This document shows, piece after piece, positions 18,791 through 27,519 of a DNA stretch of 64,000 nt. The notes below the pieces were generated by a model. It was given only the letters and a program-made list of their open reading frames with translations. It had not been told where the DNA came from and searched no databases. The stretch spans positions 2,479,001 through 2,543,000 of the forward strand of contig NZ_CP161920.1 in assembly GCF_040819555.1 (NCBI RefSeq). The letters are read 5' to 3'. The translations under genes and the position numbers were made by a program. The DNA is from Nitratireductor sp. GISD-1A_MAKvit. GTDB taxonomy: Bacteria > Pseudomonadota > Alphaproteobacteria > Rhizobiales > Rhizobiaceae. Numbering within the stretch: the first letter of the stretch is position 1; the number at the start of each line of letters is the position of its first letter.

Positions 18791-19642
18791 ATGAACGGGC
18801 CTGGTATCGACAAGCGCGATCTATCTGGCACATTCCGGGAGCGCCTGAAGGCCCTGCTTCAGCGCTCCGGGCTCAATCAGTCGGCCTTCGCAGCCGCCGT
18901 CGGCATAGACCGCTCGGCCCTGTCGCAACTCCTCTCCGGTGCCTCCACACGCCTTCCGCGTGCCGAGACGCTCATCAACATTGCCGCCGAGCACAAGGTT
19001 TCGCTCGACTGGCTGCTCGGTCTCAGCCAGGACGAGGGCATCACCGGAGACCTGCGTGAAAGCCTCGAAATCGCCGAAGCACAGGGCGGGTTCGACGACA
19101 CGCTGCTCGCCCGATGGCACGCCGAAGCCGTGGGCACCAAGATCCGCTATGTGCCCTCGGGCATACCGGACCTGCTGCGCACGGAAGCCGTCATCCTCTA
19201 CGAAGCCGAAGCCATGCCGCAGCGCCGCGCGACCCAGATCAGCGAGGCCCGATACCGCGTCGACTACAACCGCAGGCCCGAAACCGACATGGAAGTCTGC
19301 ATGCCGCGCCAGACGCTGGAACTGTTCGCCAAGGGCGAAGGCGTGTGGCGCACCCTGCCCGAGCAGGTGCGGGCCGAGCAGATCATCCACATGGCGCGCC
19401 TGCTCGACGATCTCTACCCCACCTTCCGCCTTTTCCTGTTCGACGGGCGCAGGCGTTATTCCGCGCCATACACCATCTTCGGCCCCTATCGTGCAGCCCT
19501 TTATATGGGCGGCATGTATCTGGTGATCAGCTCCACCGGCTCCCTTCAGCGCCTGACCCGCCATTTCGACGGGCTCATCCGTGATGCCGAGGTCAACGCC
19601 CACGAGGCAGCCGATTTCGTCAGGAGCCTCAGACTCGGGTGA
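18791..19642 (+). CDS. XRE-family transcriptional regulator
   Basis: DNA-binding regulator (283 aa) with an N-terminal helix-turn-helix at about residues 12-75 (FRERLKALLQRSGLNQSAFA, IDRSALSQLLSG, LPRAETLINIAA). The C-terminal 200 residues form an effector or multimerisation domain with no recognised motif (ISEARYRVDYNRRPETDMEV, TIFGPYRAALYMGGMYLVIS). It is divergent from the desaturase/PhnD-like operon and 95 bp upstream of the homocysteine methyltransferase gene. A perfect palindrome in the divergent promoter region is its likely target. The start at 18791 is the ATG nearest the domain; the open frame runs further upstream across the operator. Confidence 0.85.
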   Translation: MNGPGIDKRDLSGTFRERLKALLQRSGLNQSAFAAAVGIDRSALSQLLSGASTRLPRAETLINIAAEHKVSLDWLLGLSQDEGITGDLRESLEIAEAQGGFDDTLLARWHAEAVGTKIRYVPSGIPDLLRTEAVILYEAEAMPQRRATQISEARYRVDYNRRPETDMEVCMPRQTLELFAKGEGVWRTLPEQVRAEQIIHMARLLDDLYPTFRLFLFDGRRRYSAPYTIFGPYRAALYMGGMYLVISSTGSLQRLTRHFDGLIRDAEVNAHEAADFVRSLRLG

Positions 19643-19651
19643 AATCTCTGG

Positions 19652-19680
19652 ATTGACGGATATAAAGAATTCTTTATATC
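19652..19680 (+). promoter_or_regulatory. Promoter overlapped by a perfect 24-bp palindrome (methionine-cycle operator candidate)
   Basis: A -35 TTGACG (19652-19657) and -10 TATATC (19674-19679) are 16 bp apart. An exact 24-bp palindrome at 19657-19680, core ATAAAGAATTCTTTAT, covers the spacer and -10, as expected of a repressor site. It precedes the homocysteine methyltransferase gene. AT-rich palindromes of this kind are associated with ArsR-family S-adenosylhomocysteine sensing (SahR) in proteobacteria; that link is from memory and inference. Confidence 0.7.
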
Positions 19681-19737
19681 CTCGTTCAAAGAACGCAGGC
19701 ACACCCGTCAGTCTCGACCCAATGGAAGGCATCCCCG

Positions 19738-20775
19738 ATGCACCAGCCGGCACCCGACAATCCAATCGATGCACTCATTGCACAAAAGGGCATCCTTCTC
19801 GCCGATGGCGCGACGGGCACGAACCTCTTTGCCATGGGGCTGGAATCGGGCGAAGCGCCCGAACTCTGGAACGAGGATGCGCCAGAAAAGATCGAGGCTC
19901 TGCATCAGGGCTTTGTCGATGCCGGCGCCGACATCATCCTGACCAATTCCTTCGGCGGCACACGTCACAGGCTCAAGCTGCACAACGCACAGGACCGCGT
20001 CTTCGAGCTCAACAGAAAGGCGGCGGAGATCGCCTGCCGCGTTGCCGGCATGGCGGAGCGTCGTGTCATCGTCGCAGGTTCTGTCGGTCCCACCGGCGAG
20101 CTTCTGGTGCCGCTTGGTGCCCTCACCTATGAGGAAGCGGTTGAAGCCTTTGCCGAACAGATGGAGGGGTTGAAAGCAGGCGGTGCGGAAGTCGCTTGGA
20201 TCGAAACCATGTCCGCCCCCGATGAAATACGCGCCGCAGCCGAAGCTGCGATCCGGGTGGGCCTGCCCTACACCTATACCGGTTCCTTCGACACCGCCGG
20301 CCGCACCATGATGGGCCTTGCGCCAAAAGACATTCACGCGATTGTCGACGACCTCCCCCAGGCTCCGGTCGCGGTCGGCGCCAATTGCGGTGTCGGAGCG
20401 CCCGACATTCTGGCCTCCCTGCTGGATATGACTGAAGCACGTCCACATGCCACGGTGGTGGTCAAGGGCAATTGCGGCATCCCCGAATTCCGCGGCACCG
20501 AGGTGCATTATTCAGGCACGCCGGAACTGATGAGCGACTATGTCCGGCTCGCAGTCGATGCAGGGGCAAGGATCATCGGTGGCTGCTGCGGCACGTCATT
20601 CGCGCATCTGGCGGCCATGCGCACGGCACTCGACGAACATCAGCCCACCGGCGCCAGGCCGGACATCGACGAAATCGTGGCGCGGGTGGGGCCGTTGCGC
20701 AACAGGCCCGCTGCCCACAGTGGCGCCGGGTCCGCAACACGCCGGTCGCGACGCTCGCGCACAGGCGACCACTGA
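19738..20775 (+). CDS. Homocysteine S-methyltransferase family, probably betaine-homocysteine methyltransferase
   Basis: Zinc enzyme (345 aa) that methylates homocysteine to methionine, probably using glycine betaine and releasing dimethylglycine. The family motifs are clear: LLADGATGTNLF near the N-terminus, and the three zinc cysteines in GANCGVG (C217) and GGCCGTS (C283, C284). The closeness of a dimethylglycine dehydrogenase-like gene supports betaine as methyl donor over S-methylmethionine. Its promoter carries a perfect palindrome, suggesting control by methionine-cycle status. The C-terminal 40 residues (RNRPAAHSGAGSATRRSRR) are a low-complexity basic tail of unknown role. Confidence 0.86.
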   Translation: MHQPAPDNPIDALIAQKGILLADGATGTNLFAMGLESGEAPELWNEDAPEKIEALHQGFVDAGADIILTNSFGGTRHRLKLHNAQDRVFELNRKAAEIACRVAGMAERRVIVAGSVGPTGELLVPLGALTYEEAVEAFAEQMEGLKAGGAEVAWIETMSAPDEIRAAAEAAIRVGLPYTYTGSFDTAGRTMMGLAPKDIHAIVDDLPQAPVAVGANCGVGAPDILASLLDMTEARPHATVVVKGNCGIPEFRGTEVHYSGTPELMSDYVRLAVDAGARIIGGCCGTSFAHLAAMRTALDEHQPTGARPDIDEIVARVGPLRNRPAAHSGAGSATRRSRRSRTGDH

Positions 20776-20839
20776 TCCCTGCCCCCCTGCCCCCAACCCC
20801 ATTTGTGGCGTATAACCGTTCTCATATGAACAAGTCCCG

Positions 20840-21640
20840 ATGGCTTTCAGCGTGTGCGAGGGTGTTTTGTCGAGACCCATACGACTCTACTGGTGGCGTG
20901 CGCCGCAGGGCAATTTCGGCGACGATCTTTCTCCGATCATTGTAAGCCACCACGCCCGCCGCCCGGTGGTGCATGCGGGTATCAAAACCTGCGACATGAT
21001 TGCGGTCGGCAGCCTTCTCGGCGATTTCACGAAACGGCGCTGGCAGCGCATCCTGCGGCGCCCGTTGCGCCGCACACATGTCTGGGGAACGGGATGCTTC
21101 GGGGATGTTTCAGGGCTTTACCGCCACATGATTGTTCACTGCGTGCGTGGTCCACTGACGCGTGATCTCCTGCGTGTCGACGCCGCCACGCCGCTTGGCG
21201 ACCCGGCGCTGCTTCTTTCCCGCATGATGGAAAAACCCAAAAAGCGCTATCGCTGGGGCATCATACCTCACATCCATCATCAGCAGGCCCCGGCGATCCG
21301 GGAACTCGCCAGGCTGCCCGGCGTGCATCGGATCAATCTCGCCTCACCCGACACGCTTGAGATAGCGCGCACCATTGCAAGCTGCGATTTCATCCTGTCT
21401 ACAAGCCTGCACGGCCTCATCGTCGCCGATGCCTTTGGTGTTCCCAATGGCTGGATGCACCGGGTCGGCGAACCGCTGGACGACTGGAAGTTCCGGGATT
21501 ATCTCGCAAGCGTCGGGCGCGACATGTCACCAGTGGACCCTCCACTCGATCTTGCCGCACTCGAAACCTCGCTAACGGCAGCCGCCCCGGGCACTGTTTC
21601 GGCGCTTGCCGACAGTCTCGAACGGTCATTTCCCTGCTAG
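20840..21640 (+). CDS. Polysaccharide pyruvyl transferase family protein
   Basis: A 266-residue protein with the polysaccharide pyruvyl transferase pattern: NFGDDLSPIIVSHH at the N-terminus, HVWGTGCFGD, VRGPLTRDLL and the C-terminal CDFILSTSLHGLIVADAFGVP motif. Members add pyruvate ketals to exopolysaccharide sugars or otherwise modify surface glycans in the cytoplasm or at the inner membrane. No polysaccharide operon surrounds it, so the acceptor is unknown. The start is the first ATG compatible with the conserved IRLYWWR segment; an overlapping ATG 14 bp upstream is in another frame. Confidence 0.8.
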   Translation: MAFSVCEGVLSRPIRLYWWRAPQGNFGDDLSPIIVSHHARRPVVHAGIKTCDMIAVGSLLGDFTKRRWQRILRRPLRRTHVWGTGCFGDVSGLYRHMIVHCVRGPLTRDLLRVDAATPLGDPALLLSRMMEKPKKRYRWGIIPHIHHQQAPAIRELARLPGVHRINLASPDTLEIARTIASCDFILSTSLHGLIVADAFGVPNGWMHRVGEPLDDWKFRDYLASVGRDMSPVDPPLDLAALETSLTAAAPGTVSALADSLERSFPC

Positions 21641-21899
21641 GCAGACGGCGGAGGACACTTCTCCAGCCGGATGGATGAGAAAACGACAACCGGGCGTTTT
21701 CTTCGCTGCAGCGACAAGCGAACCCGCATGCGCATCGCACCTCTCCTGCATCAGCCGATACAAAGCGGATCTGGACCAAGACTCCCTTCTTGCCTGACCG
21801 CCATGCTTCGCTAAAAACGATGCTTCGCCGAAGGCATCCTCCTTCCGCGAGTGATTCTGGCTGGCGTCGAGTTTTCCGCCCGCCACAAGGGTAGACGAC

Positions 21900-23309
21900 A
21901 TGACGGTTATTGCTCCAGGCGCCCGCGTGAGCGCCAATCCATGGACCGCCGAGGCGCGGGCAATGCTCGCGCTTGCCTGGCCAATGGTGCTCACCAATCT
22001 GGCACAGATTGCGATGACCACGACCGATGTCATGATGATGGGTCGCCTTGGGCCGGACGCGCTCGCTGCCGGCACGCTTGGCTACAATCTCTATTTCGCA
22101 CCGCTCATTTTCGGCCTAGGCCTTCTGCTTGCCACCTCGCCCATGATGGCGAGCGCGCTCGGTCGCAAGCTTCATTCGGTGCGCGATGTGCGTCGCACCG
22201 TGCGTCAGGGGCTGTGGCTTTCAATTGCCGTGTCCGTTCCCATCTGGCTTCTGCTGTGGCAGTCCGAGGCCATCCTGTCATGGATGGGACAGGAGCCGAA
22301 GCTCGCGACCATCGCCGGCAGCTATGTGCGCACGCTGCAATGGGCCGCCCTTCCCTTTTTCGGCTACATTGTCCTGCGCTCCTTCATCTCGGCGCTGGAG
22401 CGACCCGGCTGGGCGCTGACAATCATGTTCATCATGGTGGCCTTCAACGTGCTCGCCAACTGGTGCCTGATGTTCGGAAATCTCGGTTTTCCGGCGCTGG
22501 GTGTGCCCGGCTCGGGCATTGCCACGACACTGTCCAGCACATTGATGTTCCTTGGTCTCGTTCTGGTGGTCTCCATCGAACGACAGTTTCGCCGCTTCCA
22601 GCTTTTCGGACGTTTCTGGCGCTCCGACTGGCCGCGCTTCTTCGAGCTGATCCGCCTCGGCCTGCCAATTGCCGGGTCGATGACCTTCGAGGTCACGATC
22701 TTCAACGCCGCAGCCCTTTTGATGGGGCTCATCAGCGCCCCGGCACTGGCAGCCCACGCCATTGCCATTCAGATCGCCTCGATCAGCTTCATGGTGCCCA
22801 TGGGGCTGGCGCAGGCGGCAACCGTTCGTGTCGGTCGCGCATTTGGCGCTCAAAATCTCGACGGCATCACCCGCGCCGGCTGGACCGCCTTTGTCATGGG
22901 TGTCGGCTTCATGGCACTGATGGCGCTGTTGATGGTGACCATCCCCAAACCGCTGATCGGCGCATTCATCGACCTCCGGCTACCGGAAAATGCCGAGGTC
23001 GTCGGGCTTGCAGTCACCTTCCTCGCCTTTGCCGGCCTGTTCCAGATATTCGACGGTGCACAGGCTGTCGCGGCAGGCATGCTGCGCGGCCTGCACGACA
23101 CGAAGGTTCCGATGATCTATTCGCTGTTCGGCTATTGGGGGCTCGGCATGACGTCAAGCGTGGTCCTTGCCTTCGTGCTCGGCATGAAGGGTCCCGGCAT
23201 CTGGATTGGCCTTGTAAGCGGTCTCGCGATCGTCTCGGTGCTGCTTTACGTGCGCTGGCTCAGGCGCGAACGTCTCATGCCCTGGCTTCACCAGCCCCGC
23301 GCGGTCTGA
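21900..23309 (+). CDS. MATE family efflux transporter
   Basis: Inner-membrane multidrug and toxin extrusion pump (469 aa, about 12 helices) that exports cationic compounds by Na+ or H+ antiport. Motifs include LAWPMVLTNLAQIAMTTTDVMMMGRLG in the first helical repeat and the matching LIRLGLPIAGSMTFEVTIFNAAALLMG at the start of the second. NorM-type layout; the substrate is unknown. The start at 21900 opens directly before the conserved N-terminus. The last 35 bp overlap the convergent J-domain-like gene. Confidence 0.92.
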   Translation: MTVIAPGARVSANPWTAEARAMLALAWPMVLTNLAQIAMTTTDVMMMGRLGPDALAAGTLGYNLYFAPLIFGLGLLLATSPMMASALGRKLHSVRDVRRTVRQGLWLSIAVSVPIWLLLWQSEAILSWMGQEPKLATIAGSYVRTLQWAALPFFGYIVLRSFISALERPGWALTIMFIMVAFNVLANWCLMFGNLGFPALGVPGSGIATTLSSTLMFLGLVLVVSIERQFRRFQLFGRFWRSDWPRFFELIRLGLPIAGSMTFEVTIFNAAALLMGLISAPALAAHAIAIQIASISFMVPMGLAQAATVRVGRAFGAQNLDGITRAGWTAFVMGVGFMALMALLMVTIPKPLIGAFIDLRLPENAEVVGLAVTFLAFAGLFQIFDGAQAVAAGMLRGLHDTKVPMIYSLFGYWGLGMTSSVVLAFVLGMKGPGIWIGLVSGLAIVSVLLYVRWLRRERLMPWLHQPRAV

Positions 23310-23754
23310 CTGCGCCGCGCTTGGCTTCGTCGATGAGCATGTTCGCCACCTGCATGCGCGTCATGGCGTTTGCCCGCAGATGCTCGGGCACACGGTCGGG
23401 ATGATTGCGGAAGGCGAATTCGCGGCGTAATCGGTCAAGAAGCTGCGGCTCCACCGACTTGTGCAGGCCCAGCTCGCGCGCAATGTCCTGCGGATCGGTA
23501 GAGGGCGGCGGCGGTGGCGGCACCTGCTTTTTTCTGGTCTTTTTGGGCTGCTCTACCGTCTCTTTCTGGTGCTGGCCATATTCGGCCTGCACCCGCCGGT
23601 CGGTGAAGTTGATGCGCCCCGAATGCAGTTCCTCGGCAACAGACAGGTAGTCGAGCGAGTTCAGGCTGGCACCGGCACCGCTCAGGCGCTCGGCCTCCTC
23701 ATCGATCAGTTCGTCAAGCAGGGCCGCGAAATCGCGGCGACCGTCAATGGCCAT
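23275..23754 (-). CDS. J-domain-like small protein
   Basis: A 159-residue soluble protein that I cannot assign to a named family. The N-terminal half is acidic and helical; the middle is a basic, proline-rich linker (KKTRKKQVPPPPPP). The C-terminus, LRREFAFRNHPDRVPEHLRA followed by MQVANMLIDEAKRG, has the HPD tripeptide and spacing of helices II-III of a DnaJ J-domain, suggesting it recruits an Hsp70. Helix I is not obvious, so it may be a degenerate J-domain. It overlaps the 3' end of the MATE gene convergently by 35 bp. Confidence 0.6.
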   Translation of the reverse strand: MAIDGRRDFAALLDELIDEEAERLSGAGASLNSLDYLSVAEELHSGRINFTDRRVQAEYGQHQKETVEQPKKTRKKQVPPPPPPSTDPQDIARELGLHKSVEPQLLDRLRREFAFRNHPDRVPEHLRANAMTRMQVANMLIDEAKRGAVRPRGAGEARA

Positions 23755-23988
23755 CTCACTCGTTCCGGTTCGCGCCCGGAGCCCTGTTCATTCAGACATA
23801 CCCTGTCGAGCCTTAGCCCGCCGGGGTTAAGAAACCTCTCTGAAAATTCATTCTAATTGAAGCATTTGCAGAATGCACGCAGTCCGGCTCCGTGCCATCA
23901 TGATCCGGGCTTGCCGGGCCTGCTATCATCAATGCGAATCACCGCTCCCCGTGCCACATTCGGCGCCGGTCCAAGCCAGGAGGCCCTG

Positions 23989-25021
23989 ATGAAACCCGCC
24001 ATTTCGACAGCACTCATCCTTGCCGCACTGCAAGCCCCGGCGTTTGCCCAAAGCCAGCCCTATCTGGATGACCGGTCCACGCCTCAGGCCCTGCTTCAAT
24101 CGCTCTACAACGCCATAAACCGCAAGGAATATGCGCGCGCCTACGATTATTTCGCCACCCCGCCGGCTGCCAGTCTCGACGCCTATCAGGAAGGCTATGC
24201 CGACACGGAGCATGTCGAGCTCGTTACCGGTACCGCGAGCTCCGAAGGTGCAGCCGGCAGCAGCATCTATTCGCTGCCCGTCGCCATCCGCGCGCATGCC
24301 AGCGATGGCAGTGAGCGGGTGTTCGCCGGTTGCTACACACTGCGCCTGTCCGACCCGCAAATTCAGGGCTCACCCTACAAGCCACTCCAGATCGAGAACG
24401 CCGAAATGAAATCGGCCAGCGGAACCCTGCGCGATGTCCTTCCCGCCAGTTGCGGTGATGGTTCTCCCGATGGGGGCCGACCCCGTTTTGGCCAGGGCCC
24501 AAGCGCTTTTCTCGTCCCTTTATGGGCCTGTCTGTCCCCAGGCGCAGGAACGGGAAGAAAGCGAGCAGGTCGAGAGTTACACGATCCCGTTCAATTATTC
24601 CCATGAGAGCCTCGACACACCGAAGCACGAAGCCCGGCTCTTCCGCTTCTATTGTGCAAGCGGCGCCTATAACGAGATGCACACCTACATTCTGGCAGAC
24701 GAGGATGGCCGCCTCACGCCGCTCCAGTTCGCTGCGCCCGAAACAAGCGTGCAATATGAAGACGGCGACAGCTCCGGCAAGGTCGAGGATATCCGCATCG
24801 TCGGATACACCGCCAGAGACACGATGTTGAACTCCACATACGACGCCGACACGCTGACACTCACCAGCTACAACAAATGGCGTGGCCTGGGCGATGCCTT
24901 CTCCGCCGGCACGTGGATCTTCCGCGAAGGAACCTTCACGCTCGTGCGCTACGATGTCGATGCATCCTACGATGGCGAACAGGATCCGGTCACCATTCTC
25001 GACTATCATACGGGGCCCTGA
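23989..25021 (+). CDS. Secreted DUF1176-like protein (one-base frameshift)
   Basis: Exported protein of unknown role. The N-terminus MKPAISTALILAALQAPAFA is a signal peptide. The C-terminal half has the DUF1176 look: RFYCASGAYNEMHTYILAD and KWRGLGDAFSAGTWIF. As read, the frame breaks at the five-G run 24472-24476: before it the first frame gives LPASCGDGSPDG, after it the next frame gives ADPVLARAQALFSSLYGPVC. Removing one G yields a single 343-residue protein, with cysteines suited to periplasmic disulfides. Two separate genes are possible but the second half alone would lack a signal peptide. Confidence 0.72.
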
Positions 25022-25028
25022 GGCCCCG
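25011..25028. terminator. GC-rich stem-loop at a convergent gene junction
   Basis: CGGGGCC (25011-25017) and GGCCCCG (25022-25028) pair around the stop codon of the DUF1176-like gene, 2 bp before the stop of the convergent hydrolase gene. There is no T run, so termination strength is uncertain. Confidence 0.35.
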
Positions 25029-25030
25029 CT

Positions 25031-25915
25031 TCATTTTCCGGTCAGCATCCAGTTCAGCGTTTCGCGCCAGTCGGTCATGCGGATGGGCGTGCCATGCGTT
25101 CCGGTCTCGAACCGCACGAAACGTGCAGGATAACCCTTTGCAGCGGAACGGATTTTCCTGAAAAACGCCTCCTGTGTCTCCACCGGGAAAACCCGGTCTT
25201 CGCTGCCGTGTCCAAAAAACACCGGCACGCGGGCAGCAATGGCCGGACTTTGGAAAAACCCCTCGTCCCACATGGAGCCCAGCAGCAGGAGGCCACCGAG
25301 CCGCCGGGCCGTGTCTTCATGCCGTGCGAGCTGCCAGCAGAGCGCCCCGCCCATCGAACCGCACGCCACAAAGACCGGAGCGCCGGGCGATTGCGCCGCA
25401 TAATGCGCGATCAGCGCGGCAATCTGCGCCGTGCCGCGCGCCCTGAAATCGGGGATATCCGGCGAGAGATAAAGCCCGCCGCTCTTCGCCATCAGATTCT
25501 TGATGCGGTTGAAGTTGCCGCCGAAGCTGAAATCGTTCACCCCCTGCCGCCGGTTCCCGCCCTGCCCGTGCAGATAAAGAACGATCGCGCGCGCCTGCCT
25601 GGTCTTGCCAACCGCAAAATGCCGCACCGTTCCGGCATCTGTCCGCAATGCCAGATCCTGCTGAAAACGCCGCACACCGGTGGAGACATAGCGCCCCTCG
25701 ACGCGGCGTTCCGGCACGGCATCGCGACCATTGATGTCGCGCAACTCCTGGTAATCGACAACGCGATAAGCGCCGCCTTCGCCTGATGACAGAACCGCCG
25801 GATAGGCAAATAGCCGGTCCTTGTGCGAAGCCAGTTCAAATGCCTGCGCGGCAACGACCGAAAAAATGACGAAAAGAAAGGAAAAACAGAATCTTCCAAT
25901 AAAAACAAAACTCAT
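25031..25915 (-). CDS. Secreted alpha/beta hydrolase
   Basis: Exported alpha/beta-hydrolase-fold protein (294 aa). A signal peptide or anchor (FCFSFLFVIFSVVAAQAF) comes first. The oxyanion region IVLYLHGQGGNR, the nucleophile elbow in VACGSMGGALC, and the late histidine in ETGTHGTPIR give a plausible Ser-Asp-His triad. The elbow sequence is G-S-M-G-G rather than a canonical GxSxG, so catalytic activity should be treated with some caution. It is the last gene of the minus-strand CO-dehydrogenase-maturation-like operon, its start overlapping the preceding stop as ATGA; its role there is unknown. Confidence 0.72.
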   Translation of the reverse strand: MSFVFIGRFCFSFLFVIFSVVAAQAFELASHKDRLFAYPAVLSSGEGGAYRVVDYQELRDINGRDAVPERRVEGRYVSTGVRRFQQDLALRTDAGTVRHFAVGKTRQARAIVLYLHGQGGNRRQGVNDFSFGGNFNRIKNLMAKSGGLYLSPDIPDFRARGTAQIAALIAHYAAQSPGAPVFVACGSMGGALCWQLARHEDTARRLGGLLLLGSMWDEGFFQSPAIAARVPVFFGHGSEDRVFPVETQEAFFRKIRSAAKGYPARFVRFETGTHGTPIRMTDWRETLNWMLTGK

Positions 25916-27519
25916 TGAATCAACACGCCGCCCGCTTTTTCCAGGGCCTCCGGCGTGTCCACGTCAAGATGCGCGCCAGCCCCCGTTTCCACATCGATCA
26001 CCGAAACCAGCCCCTGCTCCACCACATGCCTTGCGCCCGTGTCGCCCTGAAGCCGCGCCACTTCTGCAAAGAGTGCGCGCGGCAGGATCACCGGGTTGCC
26101 GCGTTTGCCATTGTGGGTTGCCCGCACAACCGCATTGCCGCCCGCCTTCACGAAGGCATCGACAAGCCGGTTCAGATCTTCAAGTCCGATCTCGGGCATG
26201 TCGGCCAGCATGACAAGCGCACCTGCGGCGCCCTCCGGCAGTGCCGCAATGCCTGTCCTGAGCGAGGTCGAGAGCCCGTCTTCATAGGCCTCGTTAAACG
26301 CAATCCCCAGACCGAGCCCGTCAAGCGCGCTGTGCACCCGCTCCGCCTCATGCCCGAGCACGGCCACGGCACCGCCCACACGCGCCTTTGCCAATGCGGC
26401 ACCCGTCCGCCGCACCAGCGGCACGCCGTCGAAACGGGCCAGAAGCTTGTTGTGATCCCCCATCCGGCGCGACTGGCCCGCCGCCAGAAGCACGCCCCAC
26501 ACGGCCAGTTCCCGCGGCTCTCCCTTTCCTTCGCGCGGTTGCGGTCGCGTTGGAATTTCGGCGAGCAGCCCGCCGACGCCCATCCCGGCAATGTCTGCGG
26601 AAGAAACCGCAAGCCCCGCCATCAACCGGTCGAGCACCCAGTCGAACCCGTTCGTTTTGGGGCTGCGCGCGCAACCCGGCGCGCCGATCACCGGCTTGCC
26701 GTCAATCGTGCCCAGCACCAGAAGATTGCCCGGATCGACCGGCATGCCGACCCGCTCCACCGTGCCGCCCGCCCTGCGGATGGCAGCTGGTATCACGTCA
26801 TCGGCGTCACACACCGCCGATGCACCGAAAACGAGCAGCATGTCGCTTTCATCCCTGAGTGCACGCAGCGCGCGCGCGACGGCGTCTGTTTCATGCGCCG
26901 GCCGCAATTCGCGCGTCACGCGGCTTCCCGATCGTGCCAGCCGATCCCCGGTGATCCGCGCCGTCTTGTCGAGCACGCTGTCTTTCAGGCTCGGCAGTGC
27001 CGTCTGCACCATGCCCACCGCGTGCGGCCGGAAGGGCGCAAGGCGAAAAACGCTTGCACGCACCTTTTCCATCGCCTCGTCCACCCGCCCGGCCGAGACC
27101 GCGAAGGGGATGATTTTCACCGTGGCCACCATCTGCCCTTCGGCCACCGCGCTGTAATCTGGCAGCGTGGCAAGCGTGATGGCCGGGTCTACGGCGTTCA
27201 GTCGATCGACCGCGCCCCTGTCGACAATGAACAGCCCCGCCTTTTCGGCGTAAAGGTTCACGCGCCCCGTGGCCGGCGCCCGTGCGACGATCCCGTCCAC
27301 GACAAGATGCTCCGCCAGCCGCGCCGCCGCCCGGTCTTCATCCAGATCGCCGGGCTCCAGCTTTGCGGCAATCACGGTCGATACCCCTTCGGCCTGCAAA
27401 AGCGCAATGTCCTCTGCCGTCAGCCGATGCGCCTTGCGCAGCCGGGCGCCTCCGGCCAGCATGGAATGCGCAAGCACCGCCCCTTCGGCCTCGTCTATGG
27501 CTATTGGCCCGAACTTCAC
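25912..27519 (-). CDS. MoeA-like molybdopterin-binding / MocA-like NTP-transferase fusion
   Basis: Two-domain protein (535 aa). Residues 1 to about 330 are molybdopterin-binding, MoeA/MoaB-like (LVFGASAVCDADDVIPAAI, GMPVDPGNLLVLG). From about 342 a nucleotidyltransferase domain begins with GVLLAAGQSRRMGDHNKLL and continues with VMLADMPEI and GKRGNPVILPRALF, as in MocA/MobA enzymes that add CMP or GMP to molybdopterin. It probably makes the dinucleotide cofactor (CMP form expected for xanthine- or CO-dehydrogenase-type enzymes). It overlaps XdhC upstream and the hydrolase downstream, each by an ATGA. Confidence 0.86.
   Translation of the reverse strand: MKFGPIAIDEAEGAVLAHSMLAGGARLRKAHRLTAEDIALLQAEGVSTVIAAKLEPGDLDEDRAAARLAEHLVVDGIVARAPATGRVNLYAEKAGLFIVDRGAVDRLNAVDPAITLATLPDYSAVAEGQMVATVKIIPFAVSAGRVDEAMEKVRASVFRLAPFRPHAVGMVQTALPSLKDSVLDKTARITGDRLARSGSRVTRELRPAHETDAVARALRALRDESDMLLVFGASAVCDADDVIPAAIRRAGGTVERVGMPVDPGNLLVLGTIDGKPVIGAPGCARSPKTNGFDWVLDRLMAGLAVSSADIAGMGVGGLLAEIPTRPQPREGKGEPRELAVWGVLLAAGQSRRMGDHNKLLARFDGVPLVRRTGAALAKARVGGAVAVLGHEAERVHSALDGLGLGIAFNEAYEDGLSTSLRTGIAALPEGAAGALVMLADMPEIGLEDLNRLVDAFVKAGGNAVVRATHNGKRGNPVILPRALFAEVARLQGDTGARHVVEQGLVSVIDVETGAGAHLDVDTPEALEKAGGVLIQ

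Noticed and set aside
21679..21701. GAAAACG/CGTTTTC hairpin after the pyruvyl transferase gene
   Set aside because: Short stem without a T run; cannot be called a terminator with confidence.
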